From Hymenobacter swuensis DY53 (GTDB lineage Bacteria > Bacteroidota > Bacteroidia > Cytophagales > Hymenobacteraceae), in the NCBI RefSeq assembly GCF_000576555.1, contig NZ_CP007145.1, positions 1,054,001 through 1,118,000 of the forward strand: a stretch of DNA of 64,000 nucleotides. Direction: 5' to 3'. The translations under genes were made by a program, and so were the position numbers. Under the pieces are notes generated by a model, which did no database searches, was not told the origin of the DNA, and saw only the letters and a list, made by a program, of their open reading frames with translations. Shown here one piece after another: positions 15,810 through 24,088 of the stretch. The stretch's first letter is position 1; each line of letters opens with the position of its first letter.

Positions 15810-16469
15810 CTACCGGCCCAGTCCAATTACCAGTCCCACCGAAACCTCCACGCCGCCGGGATTGATGATCTGCACCACATTACGCAGCCGCTGCGACGGA
15901 TTGTACCCTATATCATACGTGACCGGGTCGCCGGTGAGCAGGATGCCGTAACCACCCGTCGCCAGCAGCCCAATGCGGCCCGGCTGCCAGCGCAGGCCAC
16001 CACGCAGGTGCAGCGTGCCGCTGGGGCTCATGGAATACACGGCCTGCTCCCCATCCACCTCCACCGAAACGTCACTGATGCGGCCGGTGCGTACCAGGTT
16101 GGCCCCCACGTAAGGCGTGAATGGGCGGTCGGGGTTGAAGTAGTAGCGGGTGCCAATGCCAACCTTACCGCCTATGCCCAGGCCCAGTCCACCGTTGATA
16201 TCCCAGTTGGGCGAGAGATGGTGCGCGTAGGAGACGCCAAACCCGTAGGGCGCGCCCCAACCCAGTTCCAGCGTCAGGCTGCCCTGGTAACGCGGCGCGG
16301 CGTCGGCGGCCGGGCGCTGGGGCATCTGCGGATACGTGGGCGTGGGGGCCGCGGGCTGGGGCGTGGTGCCGGGCTGCGGGACGCTGTTCAATTCTGTCTG
16401 GGCCAGGGCCTGGCCCGTAATCAGATACGCTAGCCCACCGGCCAGCAAAAGCGTAGATAATTTCTGCAT
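15810..16469 (-). CDS. Secreted outer-membrane beta-barrel-like protein
   Basis: 219 residues. The signal peptide ends ALAQ (about residue 24). A Pro/Gln/Ala-rich linker follows (about 30-60), then alternating aromatic and small residues typical of an eight-strand barrel: SLTLELGWGAPYGFGVSYAHHL, WDINGGLGLGIGGKVGIGTRYYF, FTPYVGANLVR, TLHLRGGLRW, GLLATGGYGILL, VEVSVGLVIGLG. No specific family recognised; a porin or structural surface protein are both possible. A monocistronic gene on the minus strand. Confidence 0.75.
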   Translation of the reverse strand: MQKLSTLLLAGGLAYLITGQALAQTELNSVPQPGTTPQPAAPTPTYPQMPQRPAADAAPRYQGSLTLELGWGAPYGFGVSYAHHLSPNWDINGGLGLGIGGKVGIGTRYYFNPDRPFTPYVGANLVRTGRISDVSVEVDGEQAVYSMSPSGTLHLRGGLRWQPGRIGLLATGGYGILLTGDPVTYDIGYNPSQRLRNVVQIINPGGVEVSVGLVIGLGR

Positions 16470-16542
16470 GAGATAGGGTAAAAAATGTGTCTATATAGTC
16501 TTGGGCAAATATAGAGCCAGAATGCCCGGTTTCTTCGCCAGA

Positions 16543-17838
16543 TTATTCCTGCCGGTACACCACGCCTTGTTTCATCACGAAGCGGACCTGCTGCATGGCG
16601 TTGATATCCTGCGTCGGGTCGCCCTGCACGGCCACCACGTCGGCCAGCTTGCCGGGCTCCAGCGTGCCCAGGTTGCTGGTCTGGCCCAGCAGCTCGGCGG
16701 CCCGCACGGTGGCACTGCGCAGCGCCTCCACGGGCGGCATGCCGGCCTCCACCATGTAGCGGAACTCCAGCGCATTCACGCCGTGCCGGAACACGGCCGC
16801 ATCGGTACCAAACGCAATTTTGACCCCCGCCTTGTACGCCCGCCCGAAGGTGGCCTGCAGCTTGGGGCCGATGGCCAACGCCTTGGGCGTCACCAGCGGC
16901 GGGTAGTAGTTGGGGATGGTGGCCGAGTCGGCTACCGATTTGCCGGCCGTGATGGTGGGCACGTACCAGGTGCCGTATTTCTTCATCAGCCCGATGGTTT
17001 CGTCGTCCATCAGCGTGCCGTGCTCGATGCTGGTGACGCCCGCCCGGATGGCGCGCTTCATGCCCTCGGCCCCGTGGGCGTGGCAGGCCACGGCCAGGCC
17101 CAGGTCGCGGGCGGTTTCCACCACGGCCCGGATTTCGGCTTCCGTGAACTGCGGGGCCGAGCCGTCCTTGGCCACGCTGAGTACGCCGCCGGTGCTGGCA
17201 ATCTTGATGAGGTCGGCCCCGCGCTTGTACTGCTCGCGCACGGCCTGACGGCCCTGGTCGGGGCCGTTGGCAATGCCATCGGCGGGGCCGGGCATGCCCA
17301 TCAGGTCGAGGCGGTAGCCGTTGGTGGGGTCCATGTGGCCGCCGGTACCCGAAATGGCCTTGCCCGCCGTGAATACGCGCGGCCCCGTCACCTGTCCCCG
17401 GTTGATGGCGTTGCGCAGGGCGATGTTCACGCCGGAGCCGCCCAAATCACGCACCGTGGTAAAGCCGGCCAGCAGGGTTTTACGGGCGTAGTCGAGGGAG
17501 CCAAACGCCACGTCGGCCGGGTTCTGGGTGAATTCCTTGAGGTAGTTGTCTTTGCTGGTTTCGTTTTCCAGGTGCACGTGGCAGTCGATGAGGCCAGGCA
17601 GCACGGTGCGGTTCTTCAGGTCGATGACCTTATCCTGCGCCCCGGCCGGGGTCGAGTAGCCGCGTTCCACAGCTAACACGCGGCCTTTTTCTATTACCAG
17701 CGTCATCTCCGTCTGGGCGCGCTCAGAGCGCATATCCAGCAAACGGCCGCAGTGGAGGTAGGTTTTCTGCGCGTGCGCGGTCGTGCAGGCCAGTAGCAGG
17801 CCGCCGAGGGCCAAAGGCAAACGAAAGGAAAAGGGCAT
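16543..17838 (-). CDS. Secreted metal-dependent amidohydrolase (imidazolonepropionase/prolidase-like)
   Basis: 431 residues with a signal peptide (ends about AHAQ24). The amidohydrolase motifs are complete: LPGLIDCHVHLE (His87, His89), the strand ADLIKIASTGGV with the lysine that can be carboxylated as metal bridge, ACHAHG, SIEHG, and the metal Asp in IAFGTDAAVF. The C-terminal composite domain gives GTLEPGKLADVVAVQGDP. Secreted members of this group in Bacteroidota often act on dipeptides or related amides; the substrate cannot be assigned. It stands alone. Confidence 0.9.
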   Translation of the reverse strand: MPFSFRLPLALGGLLLACTTAHAQKTYLHCGRLLDMRSERAQTEMTLVIEKGRVLAVERGYSTPAGAQDKVIDLKNRTVLPGLIDCHVHLENETSKDNYLKEFTQNPADVAFGSLDYARKTLLAGFTTVRDLGGSGVNIALRNAINRGQVTGPRVFTAGKAISGTGGHMDPTNGYRLDLMGMPGPADGIANGPDQGRQAVREQYKRGADLIKIASTGGVLSVAKDGSAPQFTEAEIRAVVETARDLGLAVACHAHGAEGMKRAIRAGVTSIEHGTLMDDETIGLMKKYGTWYVPTITAGKSVADSATIPNYYPPLVTPKALAIGPKLQATFGRAYKAGVKIAFGTDAAVFRHGVNALEFRYMVEAGMPPVEALRSATVRAAELLGQTSNLGTLEPGKLADVVAVQGDPTQDINAMQQVRFVMKQGVVYRQE

Positions 17839-17992
17839 GATTGGGAGGGAGGCAAAGAATGAAGCAGGGCGGAAGATACAGCGGAAATAAACGCTGCATG
17901 CAGCCTAAAGTCGCGGCAATTCGTACCTTTTGGCACCCGTCCGGGCCTCCCGGATGACACACTCACTATTTCACCATCTCACCACTTTCCTT

Positions 17993-18244
17993 ATGGCCTC
18001 TCCCGAAGAATTTGAAGCCGCTGCCGCCCGCAGCAAAGAGCTGCCCGCCAAGCCTGATAACACCACCCTGCTCAAAATGTACGCCCTCTACAAGCAGGGC
18101 AGCGAAGGTGACATCAGCGGCGACCGGCCCGGCGGGTTCGATTTCAAAGCCATTGCCAAGTACGACGCCTGGGCCGGCCTGCGCGGCAAATCCCAGGAGG
18201 AAGCCCGCCAAGAGTACGTTGACTTCGTAAACTCCCTGTTCTAA
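17993..18244 (+). CDS. Acyl-CoA-binding protein
   Basis: 83 residues, the normal length. The ACBP signature is clear: EEFEAAAARSKELPAKPDN, LLKMYALYKQGSEGDISGDRPG (the YKQ.T/S.GD.....RPG motif), and KYDAWAGLRGKSQEEARQEYVDF. It binds long-chain acyl-CoA in the cytoplasm. The ATG at 17993 was chosen because the motif family begins here. A TCACC-rich leader (about 17960-17986) and a TACCTTTTG -7-like element (about 17923) precede it. Confidence 0.95.
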   Translation: MASPEEFEAAAARSKELPAKPDNTTLLKMYALYKQGSEGDISGDRPGGFDFKAIAKYDAWAGLRGKSQEEARQEYVDFVNSLF

Positions 18245-18245
18245 G

Positions 18246-18345
18246 CTTTCTGTCAGGAAGCTACAAGCCCTCAGCTACAAGCGGCAAGCCTTCTAAAAGG
18301 GACTTGCTGCCTGCAGCTGAGGGCTTGCCGCTTGTAGCTTGCCGC
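18246..18345. repeat. Intergenic hairpin, 18-bp perfect arms
   Basis: Arms 18273-18290 and 18322-18339 are perfect complements (AGCTACAAGCGGCAAGCC and its reverse complement), flanked by more imperfect pairing. It fills the space between two convergent genes and may end both transcripts. The unit AGCTTGTAGC/GGCAAGCC is a low-complexity type that recurs within itself. Confidence 0.7.
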
Positions 18346-18624
18346 CTACGCCAGCGGAGCTGCGCCGGCGTCGGGCGTAGCGGGGGGCGTTACGGGAGCA
18401 GCGGGCTTGGGCGCAGGCAGGTCGAAGGCAGTGGCGTCGTGCTCGAAGTGGCCTTTGTGCGAACCGTCGCAGAAGGGCTTGTTCTTGGAGAGGCCGCAGC
18501 GGCAGATGCTGATTCGCTCCCGGCCGGCGAGGCCGTAGGGCTGGCCCTGGGCATCTACCAGCTCGAAATCGTTGCCATCAACGCGCAGAGAGCCATTGCT
18601 CAGGACGGTAAGTTTGGTTGCCAT
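18346..18624 (-). CDS. CDGSH iron-sulfur domain protein
   Basis: 92 residues from the ATG at 18624. It contains a full CDGSH motif, CRCGLSKNKPFCDGSH, with cluster ligands Cys41, Cys43, Cys52 and His56, which holds a 2Fe-2S cluster in the mitoNEET fold. The N-terminal strand SNGSLRVDG matches the bacterial single-motif subgroup. The tail (about 68-92) is Pro/Ala-rich and probably disordered. A redox or cluster-transfer role is known for the family. Minus strand, 63 bases ahead of the acetyltransferase start region. Confidence 0.93.
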   Translation of the reverse strand: MATKLTVLSNGSLRVDGNDFELVDAQGQPYGLAGRERISICRCGLSKNKPFCDGSHKGHFEHDATAFDLPAPKPAAPVTPPATPDAGAAPLA

Positions 18625-18687
18625 GGGGCGGGGAAAAGTAAGGTGAGAAAACAGGTGATTGGAATGCCGGAGTGGCGTCACAAGGAG

Positions 18688-19200
18688 CTATAGTGCCTTG
18701 CGCATCACATAGTCATTCATCCAGTAGGGGCCAATGGCAATGTCTTCCTCGTGGTGACGATGGAAGCCCAAATGCTCATAGAAGGCCTGGGCCGGGTTAT
18801 GGCGGTTTACGTTCAGATCCAGCGTGTGGCCACCCGCCGCCCGTACAGCCTGTTCTACGGCCGCTACCAGCCGTTGGCCCAGGCCCTGGCCCTGATGCGC
18901 GGGCAGCACATAGATTTTCTGGAGCTTGTACAGGCCAGCCTCCGACTGCGCCGAGAAGGAGGCATAACCACCGGCCTGCCCTTCTACGTACACCAGCAAA
19001 AACGTGTGGCCTTGCTCCGTCATCTGCCGCTCCAACGATGCCGGCGTGTAAATCACCCGGTACATGTATTCCAGCTGCTCCCGCGAGATGATAAACCGGT
19101 ACGTGGGCTCCCAGGTGGCTTCCGCCAGCCCCACAATCACCGGAATGTCGGCTAGGGTAGCGGGCTGGATGTGAATGGAAGGCGCGGTGGAAACTGACAT
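18688..19200 (-). CDS. GNAT family N-acetyltransferase
   Basis: 170 residues from ATG 19200. GNAT fold elements: IHIQPATLADIPVIVGLAE at the N terminus, FLLVYVEGQAGGYASF, then the acetyl-CoA-binding loop LQKIYVLPAHQGQGLGQRL (Q/RxxGxG/A), and LNVNRHNPAQAFYEHLGF near the end. Substrate unknown. The last strand, IAIGPYWMNDYVM, is typical of the single-domain RimI-like group. It is transcribed toward the CDGSH gene with a gap of about 60 bases, possibly one transcript. Confidence 0.88.
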   Translation of the reverse strand: MSVSTAPSIHIQPATLADIPVIVGLAEATWEPTYRFIISREQLEYMYRVIYTPASLERQMTEQGHTFLLVYVEGQAGGYASFSAQSEAGLYKLQKIYVLPAHQGQGLGQRLVAAVEQAVRAAGGHTLDLNVNRHNPAQAFYEHLGFHRHHEEDIAIGPYWMNDYVMRKAL

Positions 19201-19356
19201 AGCGGGCAAAAAACGGTATTTTTCGGCGTAAAACCGCGCCAAAAATCCAGAGTCGCGTGTTTTGGGCCGGAAATTGCCCAGGCCCCTATACGGGTTCGGC
19301 ACCGGGGCCGTTCCTATTCTACTTCTTCCTCACCTACTCCCGCCAACTCCTGCTCT

Positions 19357-20037
19357 ATGAAACTTCCTTTTTCGGGTGCGCTACTAACGGCTGCCGGCTT
19401 GTTGCTGACTACGGCGGCCACCGCCCAGCAAACGCCTAAAACAACGACCAAGCCTTCGGCTTCCACCTCGAAAACCTCTACTGCCACCACGGCCGGTGTG
19501 GAGCGCGACCTGCGTGACTTCAGTGACTGGGTGAACGACAAGGTGGACCGCGCCGCTACCACGGCCCGCCGCGAGCTGCCGCGCATCAGCGAGGAGTTTG
19601 ACCGCCAGAGCAAGCGCATCGATAAGGCCGTGGACAGTCTCACGGTGGAAGGCAAACGCGAGTACAGCACCCAGAAAGTGCGCTACCAACGCTGGGCTAC
19701 TCGTCAGGACAGCCTTGATGCCTCCGCCCGCCGCCCCGCTACCGCCGACCAGGCCCAGCGCCGCCTGCTGAACGAAGACGTGAACATCAGTAAGGCCCGC
19801 CCCACCGAACTATCAGACCTGTATTTCCGCCTGATCGAAACTATGCGCTCCGATAAGCAGAACTGGACGCAGGCCGACTGGAGTGCTGCCAGTGCCGTGC
19901 TGACCCGCCTGAACACCCGTTATGAACAGGTGCGGGAGCAGATTCCGCTGGAAGAGCGCCTGCGCATCCGTACGCTGCAGGGCGAGTTCCGGACCCTGGA
20001 GAAAGCCCGCGACGTGAAAGATGTGATTCGCGAATAA
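19357..20037 (+). CDS. Secreted helical protein, function unknown
   Basis: 226 residues with a signal peptide ending ATAQ (about residue 24), a Thr/Ser/Lys linker (25-46) and then an all-helical, highly charged region (VERDLRDFSDWVNDKVDRAA, ISEEFDRQSKRIDKAVDSL, YEQVREQIPLEERLRIRTLQ). No family recognised. It is probably a soluble periplasmic protein of coiled-coil type. It stands alone, closed by a palindrome shared with the next convergent gene. Confidence 0.7.
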   Translation: MKLPFSGALLTAAGLLLTTAATAQQTPKTTTKPSASTSKTSTATTAGVERDLRDFSDWVNDKVDRAATTARRELPRISEEFDRQSKRIDKAVDSLTVEGKREYSTQKVRYQRWATRQDSLDASARRPATADQAQRRLLNEDVNISKARPTELSDLYFRLIETMRSDKQNWTQADWSAASAVLTRLNTRYEQVREQIPLEERLRIRTLQGEFRTLEKARDVKDVIRE

Positions 20038-20063
20038 CCGCTTTTTATTATGCACATGTACCG

Positions 20064-20098
20064 CCGCGCCCGATGAACAAGTTGTTCATCGGGCGCGG
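20064..20098. terminator. Hairpin between convergent genes, 17-bp arms
   Basis: CCGCGCCCGATGAACAA (20064-20080) and its complement (20082-20098). It has no clean T-run but sits between two convergent stops. Confidence 0.6.
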
Positions 20099-20113
20099 CT
20101 GGTTTTGAATGTT

Positions 20114-20581
20114 TTAGGTAGGGTTGGCAGTATGGGGAGGCCTGTGCAACGGCTGGGGCTGAATACGGAGCCATTGCCAAGCGGCCGGCACATCGTAGAA
20201 AAGCTGAATGGGAATATGCTTTCGGACGCGTTCAAAGAAAGTCAGGCTGGCCAGCTGGTTGTGCATATCGGGGGAGAAGACGTAGGCAATGGCGCGCAGC
20301 CCACCCTCCATTGCCTGCGGCAGCCACTCGTACTCCAGCCAGTCCATGGCCTCATTCCAGTCGCCGGTAGCCTGGCTTTTATCATTGAGCAGGAGCGGAC
20401 AATAAAGGGTAGTCTGCGCCCTGAGATACTCCTGGGCCACATGGGTAACCTCGCGGCCTGTGAGGTTGCCGTACCAGCGGGCGCACAATACTTTCTGGGT
20501 TGGTGAGTGCAGGAAGTCCACCAGCGGCTTGCCATTCGCGTCAGCAACAGTGCCTACTGGCTCTAAATGAAGGGATGACAT
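20114..20581 (-). CDS. Conserved hypothetical, STAS/SpoIIAA-like size
   Basis: 155 residues from ATG 20581 (an upstream TTT-rich extension to 20605 is possible). No signal peptide. Soluble alpha/beta pattern with strands such as VLCARWYGNLTG, LYCPLLLND and LRAIAYVFSPD, and a tryptophan-rich middle (GDWNEAMDWLEYEWLP). It looks like small Bacteroidota proteins of the SpoIIAA/STAS-like shape, but I cannot assign it. No operon partner. Confidence 0.65.
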   Translation of the reverse strand: MSSLHLEPVGTVADANGKPLVDFLHSPTQKVLCARWYGNLTGREVTHVAQEYLRAQTTLYCPLLLNDKSQATGDWNEAMDWLEYEWLPQAMEGGLRAIAYVFSPDMHNQLASLTFFERVRKHIPIQLFYDVPAAWQWLRIQPQPLHRPPHTANPT

Positions 20582-20647
20582 GGCGCGGGTAGTTAAAAAG
20601 AACATGCAGGAAAGGCTATATGGTTCTACGGCCGGGTTAGCGTAGCG

Positions 20648-20675
20648 TTGAGTTCGTTTGGCTTGCCTATTTTTG
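20648..20675 (+). promoter_or_regulatory. Promoter of the deoxynucleoside kinase gene
   Basis: TTG (20648-20650), 17 bases, then TATTTTTG (20668-20675), a full match to the Bacteroidota TTG/TAnnTTTG arrangement. The ATG follows 28 bases later. Confidence 0.7.
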
Positions 20676-20703
20676 GGGCTCCGTTTTTTTCTGCACCTCG
20701 CTC

Positions 20704-21327
20704 ATGCACATTGCAATCGTCGGCAACATTGGCGCCGGCAAAACCACGCTGGCTAACAAACTGGCCCATCACTTCAATTGGGAAGTATTCCTGGAGGACG
20801 TCGACCATAATCCGTATCTGAAGGATTTCTACGACGATATGCCGCGCTGGGCGTTCCATCTGCAGGTATATTTCCTTAACAGCCGCTTCCGCCAGACCCA
20901 GCGTATCAAGGAGCTGCAGAAAACCGGCAAGGGCGTCATTCAGGACCGCACCATTTATGAGGATGCTCACATCTTCGCGGCCAATCTGAACCAATCGGGC
21001 CTGATGACGGAGCGGGACTACCAGAACTACCTGAGCCTGTTCAACTCCATGATCAGCATGGTGAACCCGCCCGACCTGCTGCTCTACCTGCGCGCCGACC
21101 TACCCAAGCTGGTTCAGCAGATTGAAAAGCGCAACCGCGACTACGAAAACAATATCAAAATCGACTACCTCAAGCACCTCAACGAGCACTATGAGGAGTG
21201 GATTCAGCAATACGACCACGGCAAGCTGCTCATCGTAGACGTGAACAACTTGGACTACGTGAACAACCCCGAAGATCTGAGCGTCATCATCGAGAAGATT
21301 AACAGCAAGCTGTTCGGGTTCTTTTAA
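20704..21327 (+). CDS. Deoxynucleoside kinase
   Basis: 207 residues, the usual length. It phosphorylates deoxynucleosides for the salvage pathway. P-loop GNIGAGKTT (residues 7-15), the FLEDVDHNPYLKDFY substrate segment, the conserved catalytic glutamate/arginine region IQDRTIYEDAHIFA and the lid PDLLLYLRADLPKLVQQIEKRNRDYE. Which of dA/dG/dC it prefers is not evident. It has its own promoter and is closed by a palindromic terminator. Confidence 0.93.
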   Translation: MHIAIVGNIGAGKTTLANKLAHHFNWEVFLEDVDHNPYLKDFYDDMPRWAFHLQVYFLNSRFRQTQRIKELQKTGKGVIQDRTIYEDAHIFAANLNQSGLMTERDYQNYLSLFNSMISMVNPPDLLLYLRADLPKLVQQIEKRNRDYENNIKIDYLKHLNEHYEEWIQQYDHGKLLIVDVNNLDYVNNPEDLSVIIEKINSKLFGFF

Positions 21328-21337
21328 TTGAAGTAGA

Positions 21338-21376
21338 AGAGAAAAAAGTAAAAGCGCCGCTTTTACTTTTTTCTCT
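21338..21376. terminator. Bidirectional A/T-rich terminator
   Basis: 19-bp arms (21338-21356 and 21358-21376, AGAGAAAAAAGTAAAAGCG and its complement) between two convergent genes; A-run and T-run serve opposite strands. Confidence 0.8.
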
Positions 21377-21386
21377 TTGACCTCCC

Positions 21387-22061
21387 TTACTCCCCCGTCA
21401 TAGCCTCATTAAGGAACTGCACGAAGGGTTTGGCGGCCTGCCAGGCTTCCAGCACCCGGGCCGGGAAATCGGGGCGGCGCACGTCGGCGTCGGAGAAGGA
21501 GCGCCACACGAAGAAGCTTTTCAGCCGCAGCCACTCAATGTCGGGGTCGGTTTTGTCGTAGCCCTTGGGAGCCGTTTTGAGGGCCTGTGACTGATCGAGG
21601 CCGTGGGGAAAGTGGTGCACTAGCTCGGGGTGCTGGCGGATGGCGTGGAAGGCGGCCCCATTGTAGTGGATTTCCTGGCGGATGCCAGCTAGCTGCTGGG
21701 GCTCGGGCATCCAGCGGCCGGCACCTACGTATGTTTCGCCATCGGGCTGCAGGGCAATAAAATAGCCGGCCTGGGGGCTGTGCCGGCCGCCGGGCTTGAT
21801 GCCCGCACCCATATGGCGCTTGTACGGCTCGTCGCTCTGCTGAAACCGGTCGTTTTTGTTAATGCGGAACATTACCTCGGAAGGCGAGAGGCCGCGCAGG
21901 CCGGGTTCCAAATCGGCGGAAGCATCGCGCAGCAGTTGGGCAATGAAGGCGGTGTACTCGGCGCGGGCTTGGTGGTAGTCGGCGCGGTGCTGGTCCATCC
22001 AGGCTTTGTTGTTGTTGGCGGCCAGGGCACGCAGGAAATCCAGAATGAGGGCAAGATTCAT
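21387..22061 (-). CDS. DUF2461 family protein
   Basis: 224 residues covering the whole DUF2461 fold: N-terminal LDFLRALAANNNKAWMDQHRADY, MFRINKNDRF, DEPYKRHMGAGI, YFIALQPDGETYVGAGRWMPEPQQLAGIRQEI and FVWRSFSDADV. The family is widespread and has no established activity. No signal peptide. It is followed on the same strand, after a terminator on its upstream side, by nothing closely linked, so it is probably monocistronic. Confidence 0.9.
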   Translation of the reverse strand: MNLALILDFLRALAANNNKAWMDQHRADYHQARAEYTAFIAQLLRDASADLEPGLRGLSPSEVMFRINKNDRFQQSDEPYKRHMGAGIKPGGRHSPQAGYFIALQPDGETYVGAGRWMPEPQQLAGIRQEIHYNGAAFHAIRQHPELVHHFPHGLDQSQALKTAPKGYDKTDPDIEWLRLKSFFVWRSFSDADVRRPDFPARVLEAWQAAKPFVQFLNEAMTGE

Positions 22062-22094
22062 AAGCAGAAGGAAGAAAGGCGGGCAGGGCCTGAA

Positions 22095-22132
22095 AAGCAG
22101 CCGCCCCGCACCGCTAAGCGGTACGGGGCGGC
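22095..22132 (-). terminator. Terminator of the DUF547 gene
   Basis: On the minus strand GCCGCCCCGTACCGCT pairs with AGCGGTGCGGGGCGGC (22100-22132) with one mismatch, then TGCTTTTC. It lies 22 bases after the stop at 22154. Confidence 0.75.
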
Positions 22133-22153
22133 CGTGATGCGGGTTGGCGGTGG

Positions 22154-22963
22154 CTAATGTTTGCCCAGCGCCTGCGAGTTGCTCAGACCGGTCCGGTCGT
22201 TGAGAGCCCAGTTAAACGAGCGGTATTCCACCTTGGCCGTGGGTAGCACCGGTACCAGCGCGTAGCGGTTCACAAACTCGAGTACCTGCGCTTCGGGACC
22301 GAATTCGGCTGCGTAGGATTCAAACAGGCCCGAGAGCTGCACCTGTTGCGGGGTGAGCTGGTTGAAGGCCGGGTCGTTGAGGAAGCGTTTGGCCTGGGCG
22401 TCGAGCTGCTCGTTGACACGGGTGCCGGTGTAGGCTTCGGCCAGCACCGGGGGGCAGGAGGCCGCGCCGTACATTAAGGCAAAGTGGACGCGTGGGTCGT
22501 GAAACTGATTGCGCAGCACTTCCCGCTCAATCTGGTTGAGCGAATACGACTGGCCGCCCACGTTGACTACAGGCGCTTCCCAGGGCGACTTCAGCCCTCC
22601 GATTTCCTTCACCCGGATGTCGTTGATGCTGGCCAGCGGGTAATACTGCAGAATAAGGGAAGCGGCGGCGGCGTTGTAAGTGTTAATCCAGAAGGCCTTG
22701 GTGTCGTCCGCGGACCAGGTTTGCGGGTCGGGCTTTATTTTGCGCAGGCTTTGCAGGTAGTCCAGCAGCTGGGTTTCCTCGTCCAGCATGGCTTCGTAGT
22801 TGAAGCGGCCATCGGTGGTGACGTGGTGCTGCAACAACTGGTTCCAGGGTTGCTGCAGCTTGTCCAGCGCTGGGTTTGCTGCCGCGTTGCTCAAGGCCGG
22901 CCACCAGCTCAGCAGCAGGATAACCAGGAAAAAGCGGGAAACCAGACGGGGCAGCAACGGCAT
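22154..22963 (-). CDS. Secreted DUF547 protein
   Basis: 269 residues from ATG 22963, whose first 30 residues form a signal peptide. An in-frame TTG upstream at 22996 is less likely. The DUF547 signature is visible: DDTKAFWINTYNAAAASLIL, SLNQIEREVLR, DPRVHFALMYGAASCPPVLAEAYTG. The conserved Asn/His/Cys pattern suggests a transglutaminase-like or cysteine-protease-like fold in this family, though activity has not been shown as far as I know. Expected in the periplasm. Single gene with its own terminator. Confidence 0.9.
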   Translation of the reverse strand: MPLLPRLVSRFFLVILLLSWWPALSNAAANPALDKLQQPWNQLLQHHVTTDGRFNYEAMLDEETQLLDYLQSLRKIKPDPQTWSADDTKAFWINTYNAAAASLILQYYPLASINDIRVKEIGGLKSPWEAPVVNVGGQSYSLNQIEREVLRNQFHDPRVHFALMYGAASCPPVLAEAYTGTRVNEQLDAQAKRFLNDPAFNQLTPQQVQLSGLFESYAAEFGPEAQVLEFVNRYALVPVLPTAKVEYRSFNWALNDRTGLSNSQALGKH

Positions 22964-23146
22964 GAGCAAGAACGAAGGGCGGCGGAGAAAAAGCAAAGAT
23001 AAGCAGCTGAACCAGAACCGCCCTAAGTCCTTGTCTCAGTCAGGTGCCCTTGTTTCACCATTGAGTTTATTCAAGATTGAAAAGGGAGCAGCAAATAGTT
23101 CGGATTCGCCGCAACTGGTCAACGAGCAGCAAACAGCCAGCCCGGG

Positions 23147-23974
23147 TTACGCCTTATAACTGACCACCGTCAGCGTGTCGCCGACGCGCACGCTACCCTG
23201 ACCAGTGCTGGTTACGTTTTGCCCGAACATGACTTTGCTGCCTTCTGTGCGGTAGGTGGCCAGGGTGCGGAGCGGCTCGCCACCCGGGTTTTTTTTGGCA
23301 GTAGTCTGGTCGATGGTCGTGAGCACGCACCGGCCGCAGGCACGCACGGCCCGGAAGCTGACATCGCCGACTTGGAAGCTGGCCCAGTCGTCCTCGGCAA
23401 AGGCCTCGCCGCCGCTGAACACCAAGTTGGGCCGGAACCGGTCCATGCCCACCGCCTCCGCTAGCCGCGTGTTCAGCTCTGCCAACGACTCCTGCCCGAT
23501 CAGCAGAAACGGGTAGCCATCGGCAAAGCTCACTAGCTGGCCCTCGGGGTTGTGCTCGGGCTCCACGTCGCGCCGCACCATATCCGACATGTACACCAGC
23601 TTGCACTCTTCGCCTAAAGCCTCCGTCAGCCAGGTATCGCACTCGGGCTTACCGCGCCAGGCAAACACCATATCGTCCCAGATGGTCACGAACAGGGTTT
23701 TTTCGGGCGTGGCCTCAAAGGGCACGTAGAGCGGCAGCAGCTCGGGCCGCTGCTGGTGGCTAAGCAGGAAGCCGTTGTAGGCCGGGGCCACTTTCAGGTG
23801 GGCCATGGCGGCGGTCTGGCGCTGCGTCATGAACTGATTGCGCGCATTCACAATCAGCCAGCGCCGGTCGTGGCGCAGGCCGCGTGGTTCCACGGTAGCC
23901 TCGGTGAGGCGAATACCGCCCAGGGATTTTACCGGATAGATGTACAGATCGGAGAGCAGAAGGGGAGCAGCCAT
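23147..23974 (-). CDS. MOSC domain protein with N-terminal beta barrel (mARC-like)
   Basis: 275 residues from ATG 23974; the frame continues upstream into a CCATCC repeat, which is not coding. N-terminal MOSC_N barrel: LSDLYIYPVKSLGG, ATVEPRGLRHDRRWLIVN. MOSC domain: FADGYPFLLIGQESLAELN, FRPNLVF, and the molybdenum-cofactor cysteine region FRAVRACGRCVLTTID. It ends with MFGQNVTSTGQGSVRVGDTL. The family carries sulfur or molybdenum cofactor and reduces N-hydroxylated compounds in related enzymes. Substrate unknown. No cofactor genes nearby. Confidence 0.92.
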   Translation of the reverse strand: MAAPLLLSDLYIYPVKSLGGIRLTEATVEPRGLRHDRRWLIVNARNQFMTQRQTAAMAHLKVAPAYNGFLLSHQQRPELLPLYVPFEATPEKTLFVTIWDDMVFAWRGKPECDTWLTEALGEECKLVYMSDMVRRDVEPEHNPEGQLVSFADGYPFLLIGQESLAELNTRLAEAVGMDRFRPNLVFSGGEAFAEDDWASFQVGDVSFRAVRACGRCVLTTIDQTTAKKNPGGEPLRTLATYRTEGSKVMFGQNVTSTGQGSVRVGDTLTVVSYKA

Positions 23975-24000
23975 GCTGCAAAGATTGTTGAATTGTTGGA

Positions 24001-24087
24001 GTGTTGGATGGCTGGATGGGTGCATGGTTGGGCACTTCACCAATTCACCCATCCAGCCATCTAACCATCCAACCATCCAACCATTCA
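24001..24087. repeat. CCATCC/TTGGATGG repeat with inverted arms
   Basis: Arms 24003-24022 and 24046-24065 are inverted copies matching 19 of 20 positions. The right arm continues into near-tandem CCATCCAAC units up to 24087. It separates the MOSC gene from the YitT gene and is the source of a false N-terminal extension (MNGWMVGWLDGW). Confidence 0.75.
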
Positions 24088-24088
24088 C

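Noticed and set aside
16501..17676. 391-codon plus-strand frame opposite the amidohydrolase
   Set aside because: The minus-strand amidohydrolase has all metal motifs; this frame is its mirror.
24040..24087. CCATCC units as a possible CRISPR array
   Set aside because: Units are only 9 bases, nearly adjacent, with no spacers and no cas genes.
23975..24088. N-terminal extension MNGWMVGWLDGW of the MOSC protein
   Set aside because: It is the translation of the CCATCC repeat; the MOSC_N domain begins right after the ATG at 23974.
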